DNA of 13,897 nt from an archaeon (GTDB lineage: Archaea; Thermoproteota; Nitrososphaeria; Nitrososphaerales; CADDZS01). The stretch is from contig JAJYUX010000041.1 of the NCBI GenBank assembly GCA_021792315.1, positions 1-13,897 of the forward strand, given 5' to 3'. Below are positions 8,117 to 13,110 of this stretch, one piece after another; positions within the stretch are counted from its first letter, which is position 1, and each line of letters begins with the position of its first letter. The position numbers and the translations under genes are program-made. The notes beneath the pieces are model-generated. The model was not told where the DNA came from. It searched no databases and was given only the letters and a program-made list of their open reading frames with translations.

Positions 8117-8133
8117 GCGGATATTACATCCGC
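8117..8133. repeat. Short perfect palindrome GCGGAT-N5-ATCCGC
   Basis: A 6-base inverted repeat with a 5-base spacer lies about 155 bases before the ZIP-like gene start and about 55 bases before a doubtful plus-strand ORF. It could be an operator half-site pair or a small hairpin. No promoter element of matching position is convincing, so the role is open. Confidence 0.35.
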
Positions 8134-8188
8134 CCTCATAATGACATGCACTTTGATGTTCAAAATAGTCAAGTTTGTCCAAATTTGA

Positions 8189-8404
8189 GTGGACTTTGCT
8201 TCGCTTATTGCTCAAACGAAAAGCCAGGTTACAATCCATCGAGAGCTCGGTTCAAAGCTCCATAGACGAAGGAAAACTCTCCGAAAAAAAGGAAATGCTG
8301 CAACAACCCCGCCACACCGCTTGAAGGGTGATAGAGTGATTGGCGAAGAAGAGTACAAAGAAGGAATTCATCAACTTGACGAGCTTCGAAGAGAGAGGCA
8401 TTGA
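8189..8404 (+). CDS. Doubtful small basic ORF with SHOCT-like tail
   Basis: A 71-codon frame begins at a GTG that directly follows an in-frame TGA. The middle is strongly basic (KLHRRRKTLRKKG, 23-35). The end, GEEEYKEGIHQLDELRRE (52-69), resembles the short acidic/basic helical SHOCT motif found at the ends of some archaeal and bacterial proteins. No other domain is recognised, and the preceding sequence does not continue the gene in frame. It may be the last fragment of a lost gene or not coding at all. It fills part of the gap between the ZIP-like and OsmC genes. Confidence 0.25.
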   Translation: MDFASLIAQTKSQVTIHRELGSKLHRRRKTLRKKGNAATTPPHRLKGDRVIGEEEYKEGIHQLDELRRERH

Positions 8405-8442
8405 CTACGGCAGCCGAAAAGGAACAGAGGCCAGCTCAGCTT

Positions 8443-8937
8443 CTACGAACTTGTTGAAAGACGATCTGGCACAACCAGCTTAACATCTACTGTCACACCG
8501 CTTCTAACTGCGCCCGTCACCACGCAATAATTCTCAAAGACCTCAAAACATCTCTTCACTCTTGTCTGTTCGACGTCGTCTTCAATCTCTGGGTGGAGTG
8601 AAACATTCACCTTTGTCACACGCCAGTAGCCTTCCTTATTTCGTTCAAGGATAGGTTCGGCCTCCGCTTTCATGTCCTTGACCGAGATCTTTGACTTGCT
8701 CAGGCAGAAGAGCAGACTTGCACTCAGACAATTCAGTATGGAGGCAGCCAGCACTCTAGAGGCATTTGGTCCTTTCAGCTCCCCAAGCGGAGGAGGCTCA
8801 TCCATCATCAGCGTAGTCTTTTCTGCGTCAGGGAACGTGATCTTGAAGCGGTATCCTCCGGCGTGCTCGAGCCTCACCTTGTTGTCCACACTAGTTTCTT
8901 TTTCAATGCTCTTCTTTTCAAACCCTTCTGATGCCAT
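8443..8937 (-). CDS. OsmC/Ohr-family peroxide-reducing protein
   Basis: The 164-residue cytoplasmic protein belongs to the OsmC/Ohr family, whose members reduce organic hydroperoxides with a pair of cysteines. The N-terminal part (about 20-48) is the beta region ending in MDEPPPLGE. The long central helix begins GPNASRVLAASILNC, with Cys70 at the position of the peroxidatic cysteine. The second cysteine is Cys138 in FENYCVVTGAVRSGV, matching the usual C-x-(V/I)-x6-G-V pattern near the C-terminus. The length is typical. The start is an ATG at 8937; translation probably needs no leader signal. It is divergent from the HTH_10 regulator, which is a natural candidate to control it. I prefer OsmC-like over Ohr proper, because no clear Ohr-type Arg/Glu pair is visible. 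Confidence 0.9.
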   Translation of the reverse strand: MASEGFEKKSIEKETSVDNKVRLEHAGGYRFKITFPDAEKTTLMMDEPPPLGELKGPNASRVLAASILNCLSASLLFCLSKSKISVKDMKAEAEPILERNKEGYWRVTKVNVSLHPEIEDDVEQTRVKRCFEVFENYCVVTGAVRSGVTVDVKLVVPDRLSTSS

Positions 8938-9016
8938 TTGGAATCACTGCATGTTTATTCTCCAGTCACTGAAAAAATGTTTCTTACTTTGCCAGATAAT
9001 CTACTCTAAACCTCGC

Positions 9017-9024
9017 GTATAATC
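9017..9024 (-). promoter_or_regulatory. TATA-like box of the OsmC gene
   Basis: On the minus strand the sequence reads GATTATACG. This would place a transcription start near 8995 and leave a leader of about 58 bases before the OsmC ATG. A second AT-rich element (CTATAACA, about 9032-9039) could serve instead. Assigned by position and resemblance to the archaeal TATA box only. Confidence 0.4.
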
Positions 9025-9062
9025 GTTGGATGTTGTTATAGGCAGAAAGGGCTGGCCAAAGA

Positions 9063-9069
9063 GTATAAG
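9063..9069 (+). promoter_or_regulatory. TATA-like box of the HTH_10 regulator gene
   Basis: GTATAAG lies about 25 bases before a likely transcription start near 9090. This placement argues against translation from the GTG at 9069, which lies inside the box, and supports the ATG at 9138 as the real start, with a leader of roughly 48 bases. Confidence 0.45.
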
Positions 9070-9074
9070 TGTTC

Positions 9075-9092
9075 TACCGTTGCTCGACGGTA
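9075..9092. promoter_or_regulatory. Palindrome between TATA box and start site, putative operator
   Basis: TACCGT and ACGGTA form a perfect 6-base inverted repeat separated by 6 bases. It starts just after the TATA-like box and reaches the predicted transcription start of the HTH_10 gene. A protein bound here would block polymerase recruitment, so repression, perhaps autoregulation, is the simplest reading. The spacing also suits binding by a dimer. Confidence 0.45.
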
Positions 9093-9137
9093 TGGGATCG
9101 CACTTTGAACAGGACGCAACTTAGACTAGATCACACT

Positions 9138-9830
9138 ATGCCCTTCAATAATCTCTCAAAGATGTTTCCAGATGTGAGTATCTCGCGCTGGTGCAATCTT
9201 CAAGTCGACATATTAGAGGTCAGCGCGCAACGAGACGATGAAATAGACCAAATCAAGAAGAGCTTGAAAAAGATGCTGGGAAAGCTCTCTGCGAAGCTCA
9301 TCCACATGTCAAGCTATTCCGAAAGGTCCCTTGAGGTTGTAATAAAATGCAAATGCGCTCTAAATAACTCTTCTATTGCCATAATCGAGTCATCCGACTG
9401 CATTCCAGTCATGCCGGTAACCTACAAGGGCGGCTACGAGTTTTGCGAGATACTCGCATTCAACACGAAGGATCTCAACAAAGCTCTCTCTAATCTTTCA
9501 AAGTTCGGAGACGTGCAGATTCAATCTCAGGGGAGCCTCCTACGATCCAATGCAAGATCATCTATGACGATATCCGTTGATGATTTCTTCGGAACGCTGA
9601 CTCAAAAGCAGCTGGATGCTTTGGTTCAATCAATCGAGATGGGATATTATAACTATCCTAAAACCAGAACAATAGCTGAGATTGCCTCAATTCAAAGAGT
9701 GCCTGCCTCGACTTTCGAAGAGCACTTGAGAAAGGCAGAGATAAAGATGATGCGAGCTATTAGCCCGTACGCCAAATTGGCTCGCTCACTTACGGCTAGA
9801 GAAAGAAAACCCCAAGTTGACAAAGCCTAA
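9138..9830 (+). CDS. HTH_10 (bacterio-opsin activator-like) transcriptional regulator
   Basis: The archaeal transcription regulator has a C-terminal HTH_10 domain. Counting from the ATG at 9138 (230 residues), residues about 150-208 hold LTQKQLDALVQSIEMGYYNYP, then TIAEIASIQRVPASTFEEHLRKAEIKMM. This is the full Bat-type pattern: L-T-x-x-Q, the G-Y-Y-x-x-P turn, and S-T-x-x-E-H-L-R-K-A-E. The N-terminal 140 residues form a less conserved sensor-like domain with several cysteines (WC near 18-19, then CKC, then C88, C103) that could respond to redox or metal, although this is inference. The frame is open back to a GTG at 9069, which would add 23 residues but sits in the TATA box. The gene is divergent from OsmC and convergent with thioredoxin, so a redox-stress role is plausible. 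Confidence 0.88.
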   Translation: MPFNNLSKMFPDVSISRWCNLQVDILEVSAQRDDEIDQIKKSLKKMLGKLSAKLIHMSSYSERSLEVVIKCKCALNNSSIAIIESSDCIPVMPVTYKGGYEFCEILAFNTKDLNKALSNLSKFGDVQIQSQGSLLRSNARSSMTISVDDFFGTLTQKQLDALVQSIEMGYYNYPKTRTIAEIASIQRVPASTFEEHLRKAEIKMMRAISPYAKLARSLTARERKPQVDKA

Positions 9831-9904
9831 ATCGAGCTAGGCTGTGATACGTTCCTAGGCCAAAACAAGCGATGGGTGCGGTCAGCCTAGCTTTCGATTT
9901 TTCT
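9829..9904. terminator. Hairpin plus T-run between convergent genes
   Basis: GCTAGGCTG (9836-9844) pairs perfectly with CAGCCTAGC (9883-9891). The stem is extended by AAATCGA (9829-9835) pairing with TCGATTT (9894-9900) after a 2-base bulge. The loop is 38 bases. The right arm runs into TTTTTCTTCT at 9898-9907. It sits directly after the HTH_10 stop codon and before the end of the opposing thioredoxin gene. It probably ends transcription of the HTH_10 gene and may act in both directions. The long loop is unusual for a simple terminator. Confidence 0.55.
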
Positions 9905-9928
9905 TCTACGATATCTTTGGCTTGTAGT

Positions 9929-10402
9929 TTATTGGTATGCTCCCGTTGTAGAGCTATTTCCCAAATGCGCCTTTAGGCGTGATTCGATCATGTTCTTTGG
10001 ATAGGCTCCAACTAGTCCATCAACAGCCTTTCCGTGCTGGAAGATCAGGAGTGTTGGTATTCCTTGGATCCCGAACTGACTTGCGGTCATTGGATTTTCA
10101 TCCACATTTACTCTGCCAAAGGCAATCTTATCGGAGTATTGCTTTGCAAGCTGGTCCACTGTTGGTGAAACCATCCGACAGGGCCCGCACCACGGAGCCC
10201 AGAAGTCTATCAGCATCAGCGGATATTTGCTCACCTCTGAGAAGAAGTTGGAATCAGCTAGGTCGATAGGTTTGCCTCCGAGGGCTTTGAGTGCTTCGGT
10301 ATGAGCCTGTTGAATCTTTACCTGTTTTTGCATCTCATGCAGAGTCTTCATTTTGATATTCTCGATTTCGTCCTGGTCGTTATTGCCGATATCCGAACTC
10401 AT
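9929..10402 (-). CDS. Thioredoxin with N-terminal helical extension
   Basis: The cytoplasmic dithiol oxidoreductase has the active site Trp-Cys-Gly-Pro-Cys at residues 71-75, within FWAPWCGPCRM, followed by GIPTLLIF (114-121) with the cis-proline at 116. Residues about 45-148 form the complete thioredoxin fold. The protein is 157 residues long, some 45 more than a plain thioredoxin. The excess is an N-terminal charged helix (DEIENIKMKTLHEMQKQVK, 11-29), Lys/Glu/Gln-rich and probably coiled-coil, which might mediate partner binding. The start is the ATG at 10402, near a TATA-like box at 10442-10449. The gene is divergent from the TrmB-like regulator. Confidence 0.95.
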   Translation of the reverse strand: MSSDIGNNDQDEIENIKMKTLHEMQKQVKIQQAHTEALKALGGKPIDLADSNFFSEVSKYPLMLIDFWAPWCGPCRMVSPTVDQLAKQYSDKIAFGRVNVDENPMTASQFGIQGIPTLLIFQHGKAVDGLVGAYPKNMIESRLKAHLGNSSTTGAYQ

Positions 10403-10441
10403 ATTGTAATCTACCGATCTTACTCTATAGTAGAGAAACTG

Positions 10442-10449
10442 CTTATTAA
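10442..10449 (-). promoter_or_regulatory. TATA-like box of the thioredoxin gene
   Basis: CTTAATAA read on the minus strand lies about 43 bases before the thioredoxin ATG, which predicts a short leader of about 20 bases. It directly abuts the GATATC palindrome at 10450. Confidence 0.45.
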
Positions 10450-10472
10450 GATATCACGGTATTGCCGATATC
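10450..10472. promoter_or_regulatory. GATATC-N11-GATATC element between two divergent TATA boxes
   Basis: Two GATATC hexamers, each self-complementary, lie 11 bases apart (10450-10455 and 10467-10472). They fill the space between the thioredoxin TATA box and the TATA box of the TrmB-like regulator. The 13-base word TATTGCCGATATC that includes the right hexamer occurs again at 10381-10393, inside the first codons of the thioredoxin gene. The position suits a shared operator for a dimeric winged-helix protein. Confidence 0.45.
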
Positions 10473-10480
10473 ATGCAAGA

Positions 10481-10488
10481 CTTAAATC
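10481..10488 (+). promoter_or_regulatory. TATA-like box of the TrmB-like regulator gene
   Basis: ACTTAAAT lies about 28 bases before the ATG at 10514, so the transcript would be leaderless or nearly so, as is common in archaea. No Shine-Dalgarno motif precedes the ATG. Confidence 0.45.
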
Positions 10489-10513
10489 ACCTCCTTGCTC
10501 CCTCTAATTTGAA

Positions 10514-10912
10514 ATGGAAAGCATACAACTCTTAACTCGGAAAGGCGCCACGTGCTCCGAACTGCTAAGCTGCCTGTACAGCCTGAAGCAAATGGATCTC
10601 GACATTCTCTTTGAAGTTGCAAGAAGAAATCAGGCAACTCTGGACGAGATTTCAGAAGTGGTAAAGAGGGATAGGAGCACCGTACACCGCTCATTATCCA
10701 AGCTAACGAGCTTGGGCCTCGTGTACAAGAGAGTCAGAACTCTCAAGGATGGCGGATACTACCATGTCTATGTTACGGCTGACGAGTCGGTGATCAGAGA
10801 GCAGGCTAGGTTAAGAGTTAAGGAAATTACGCGTAGCCTCGAAAGGTTGGTTGATAATTTCGTAACGGACTTTCACAAGCATCTAAGAACGCCCTATTCA
10901 ACCATTGAATAG
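10514..10912 (+). CDS. TrmB-like winged-helix transcriptional regulator
   Basis: The 132-residue DNA-binding protein has a winged helix at about residues 28-86. The recognition helix region is RDRSTVHRSLSKLTSLGL (52-69), and the wing is TLKDGGYYHVYV (76-87). The Arg-Ser-Thr-x-x-Arg-Ser and Gly-Gly-Tyr-Tyr-His-Val-Tyr patterns match small TrmB-type regulators known in haloarchaea and other archaea. There is no C-terminal sugar-binding domain, so this is the short, single-domain form. Residues about 93-125 form a charged helix fit for dimerisation. Two cysteines (14 and 19) near the N-terminus are possible redox sensors. The gene is divergent from thioredoxin with a candidate operator between them, so it probably controls thioredoxin, itself, or both. 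Confidence 0.85.
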   Translation: MESIQLLTRKGATCSELLSCLYSLKQMDLDILFEVARRNQATLDEISEVVKRDRSTVHRSLSKLTSLGLVYKRVRTLKDGGYYHVYVTADESVIREQARLRVKEITRSLERLVDNFVTDFHKHLRTPYSTIE

Positions 10913-11064
10913 GCTCTCCATGCTTCCCAGAAGCTATTAGCTCATCTGATAAGAAATAGATTACACAGTGACAGTTATTCTTTATCTGAGCGTATCCAGA
11001 TTGTTTGTAGTGTGACAGTCCTCAAATCGAAATGATCTAATTGGAAGGAATTGTACAAGCAGAA

Positions 11065-11664
11065 TCATTGTGGCAACTTGAGTGTAACCTCAAGGATCCC
11101 GTTGTTGTAAGAAGTTTTCTCTACCGACATTGGACTGTTATGAATCGACCGTTTCAGCGGTACGGAAAAGTTGTAACTGCGAAGTTCATCTTTCGCCCTG
11201 ATTTTTAGGGATCTTCCTTTTGGTAAAACCCGAATATCTTCTGTCTTGCTGAGACCAGGCAGATCGACAATGACTCTTAGCTTCCCTCTCTTTTTGTCCA
11301 GTATCGTCTCGGAAACTGGCGTTGGCTGTCGTTTCGCTCTCGGCTCCTGTACCGCATAATCACTGCTTTCATGCCCATTTTTCTTTCCTTCGGGCCTTCT
11401 ACTTCCTAACTCTCTTACCAGCGGCACGCCTGAGTGGCCTAAGGAAATTGAGTAGCCAAAGTACACTGGAGAGTCTATTCTCGAATCATATTCACCGTCT
11501 CTTTCAAATCGATCTTCTTCCTGATTTTCTATCATGTGCCTAACTAGACTGTTCAGCGTAGAAAACCAGAGCTTTGAATCAAGTAGCCGTTCATCCGTAA
11601 TATTTCTCTCATTCGGCAATGACGTTCGGCGGTTATTTTTCTTGCGTCCACGCTTTCGCGACAT
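11065..11664 (-). CDS. Small heat-shock protein (Hsp20/alpha-crystallin), GvpH-like N-terminal region
   Basis: This ATP-independent chaperone holds unfolding proteins. Residues about 116-199 form the alpha-crystallin domain: VSETILDKKRGKLRVIVDLPG (117-137), a short loop, SLKIRAKD (152-159), and the closing NNGILEVTLKLP (187-198). The protein ends right there, so the usual I-x-I oligomerisation tail is absent. Residues 65-90 contain SPVYFGYSISLGHSGVPLV and RELGSRRP, matching a conserved segment of archaeal GvpH/Hsp20-type proteins. The first 14 residues are strongly basic (SRKRGRKKNNRR), which may bind nucleic acid or acidic surfaces. At 199 residues it is longer than typical 140-160-residue Hsp20 proteins. 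The start is the ATG at 11664. It is convergent with the TrmB-like regulator. Confidence 0.88.
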   Translation of the reverse strand: MSRKRGRKKNNRRTSLPNERNITDERLLDSKLWFSTLNSLVRHMIENQEEDRFERDGEYDSRIDSPVYFGYSISLGHSGVPLVRELGSRRPEGKKNGHESSDYAVQEPRAKRQPTPVSETILDKKRGKLRVIVDLPGLSKTEDIRVLPKGRSLKIRAKDELRSYNFSVPLKRSIHNSPMSVEKTSYNNGILEVTLKLPQ

Positions 11665-11708
11665 TTCGATGACTATCTTGCTCTAGCATGTTGTTGCGTT
11701 TTGCGAGC

Positions 11709-11715
11709 GTATAAC
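11709..11715 (-). promoter_or_regulatory. TATA-like box of the hsp20 gene
   Basis: GTTATAC read on the minus strand lies about 47 bases before the hsp20 ATG. It predicts transcription start near 11687 and a leader of about 23 bases. It overlaps the edge of the palindrome at 11714-11737. Confidence 0.45.
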
Positions 11716-11737
11716 TGTTGTATCGGTGTACAACGGT
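11714..11737. promoter_or_regulatory. Imperfect palindrome overlapping the hsp20 promoter, putative operator
   Basis: ACTGTTGTA (11714-11722) and TACAACGGT (11729-11737) form 9-base arms with one mismatch, separated by 6 bases; the inner 6 bases of each arm pair perfectly. The element covers the upstream edge of the hsp20 TATA-like box, where the B recognition element lies, so a bound protein would either hinder or recruit TFB. Heat or stress regulation is likely but unproven. Confidence 0.5.
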
Positions 11738-11801
11738 CATGCAGCTAAGTGTTCGAGAAGAAAGTTGAGTGATCGACTTTTATGCTGAGTTTTCACCGCA
11801 T

Positions 11802-12596
11802 TCAAGTCTTCTGTTTTCTGCTCACAAATTTTGCTCTCATTAGAATTAGCATGTCTGCCATTGAGTTTATCCTTTGGGCGTAATCGCCTTTGGGCTTTTT
11901 GAGAATAAAGGCCCCCGAACTCCTATTCATCTGTACTTGAGGGTCGTAGGGCAGCACTCCAGCAAGCGGCAAACCAAACATCAAGCCTAGTCTCTTCCTC
12001 ATCTTCTCATTTTCCACATCTCTGGATATCATGCTTGCAATAAGTAAAGTGTGTTTCTTCAGTGCGCGTGCCACTTGTAGTGGCGCTTTGCTACCCGCGA
12101 CATCTTGTTTATCGAGCCTTGCAAGGAACAATATTACATCGGAGACCGCGATCGATAGCAGGGACGGCAAGCTCACCCCGTGCCGAGCGTCCAAAATCAG
12201 GTAATCCAAAGAATATTTTGAAAAATCTTTTGTCAGCTTCTCTACTTGAAGTATGTCGTAGCGTTGCCGCTGTATGTTAACCATGTCTTTAGCTTCGCGG
12301 CTGGAAGGGACCAAAATCAATCTCCCACGTAAGTCGAGTTTCCTTGTGAGCTTGATAGCCGCCTGTTCCAGTGTGCATCTTCCTTCCAACACATCCTCCA
12401 AGGAGAACTTTACTTTCGGCAGTCCGAATATGATGTGCAGGCCTGGAGAAGCATAATCCATGTCGATGACTCCTACGGAGGCTTCCTTTTGTGCTAGTGC
12501 AACCGACAGGTTTCCTACAAGATTGGTCTTTCCAACCCCACCCTTAGCAGAATGTACTGTTATTATGAATGGAGGATTCTGACTTGGTTGTGGCAT
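11802..12596 (-). CDS. ParA/MinD-family P-loop ATPase
   Basis: The 264-residue deviant-Walker-A ATPase shows SAKGGVGKTN at 16-25, with the signature lysine 18 and P-loop lysine 23. Walker A' is VIDMDYASPG (43-52) and Walker B is YLILDAR (132-138). Proteins of this family switch between monomer and ATP dimer to position DNA or membrane complexes, or to control partners. The Walker B strand ends Asp-Ala-Arg-His-Gly rather than the common Asp-x-Pro-Pro-Gly. The C-terminal 20 residues (MADMLILMRAKF then Lys/Arg) could be a membrane-targeting amphipathic helix as in MinD, but this is a guess. The start is the ATG at 12596, with a weak GGTG 14 bases before it. A small ORF ends 13 bases upstream and probably shares the transcript. 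Confidence 0.92.
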   Translation of the reverse strand: MPQPSQNPPFIITVHSAKGGVGKTNLVGNLSVALAQKEASVGVIDMDYASPGLHIIFGLPKVKFSLEDVLEGRCTLEQAAIKLTRKLDLRGRLILVPSSREAKDMVNIQRQRYDILQVEKLTKDFSKYSLDYLILDARHGVSLPSLLSIAVSDVILFLARLDKQDVAGSKAPLQVARALKKHTLLIASMISRDVENEKMRKRLGLMFGLPLAGVLPYDPQVQMNRSSGAFILKKPKGDYAQRINSMADMLILMRAKFVSRKQKT

Positions 12597-12609
12597 ACCA
12601 AATGTTCAC

Positions 12610-12873
12610 CTACGTCCCAACACTTTGAGCTAGGCACGACATACCAGCTGATTCGACTTTCGAAGCTCCGCGGTCAGTGGAATTGAATTTTTGAGCGCGT
12701 TCTAGTGTTGTACAAGTGAGGATGACATCTGTGTCATACGTAATGAAGAAAGCAGTTTCAAGACCGATCATGGTCAGTTGTGACACGACGCTTCTCGAGT
12801 TGCAGAGTGTTTTGCCGAGGTCAGGCGTATAAATGTTTGAGAGCTTGTCTGAAAAATCGAAACATTGAGTCAA
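12610..12873 (-). CDS. Small unknown protein upstream of the ParA/MinD gene
   Basis: I do not recognise the family. The 87-residue frame starts at TTG 12873; an in-frame stop at 12886-12888 leaves no other start before it. The middle (QLTMIGLETAFFITYDTDVI, 32-51) alternates hydrophobic residues like paired beta strands, which could suit a roadblock/profilin-like small fold, though that is speculative. The C-terminal part is Ser-rich. It ends 13 bases before the ParA/MinD ATG. A TATA-like box lies about 50 bases before its start, so it would be the first gene of a two-gene transcript. It may be a partner of the ATPase, or merely a leader region with an open frame. Confidence 0.4.
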   Translation of the reverse strand: MTQCFDFSDKLSNIYTPDLGKTLCNSRSVVSQLTMIGLETAFFITYDTDVILTCTTLERAQKFNSTDRGASKVESAGMSCLAQSVGT

Positions 12874-12920
12874 ACACGACTTACTTCATGGCTGGCCCAT
12901 CGTCAAATTAGCACTCCATC

Positions 12921-12930
12921 ATATAAGATA
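12921..12930 (-). promoter_or_regulatory. TATA-like box for the small ORF and ParA/MinD
   Basis: TATCTTATAT read on the minus strand would place a transcription start near 12900, about 27 bases before the TTG of the small ORF. Nothing else of note was seen in 12931-13110. Confidence 0.4.
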
Positions 12931-13110
12931 CGAGGTGAACCCAGTATTTCAATTGAACTCAGGGAGTTCGTGTGAAGCTATTCCGCAGTCTACAAGAATG
13001 TATGAGAAGAGTCAATCTGCGTAAAAAAAGGAAGTGATGGGCTGCTCTAAAGGGAACAGACGCTTTGTCTTTGTCACTAAAATGCAAGATCTACACTCGC
13101 AGCTGAGTGC

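Noticed and set aside
8672..9022. Plus-strand frame opposite the OsmC gene
   Set aside because: Shadow of the OsmC coding strand, which retains both family cysteines.
10961..11020. Direct repeat GTGACAGT (10968-10975 and 11012-11019) between convergent genes
   Set aside because: Only 8 bases, no further match in the flanks, and no nearby promoter; expected by chance.
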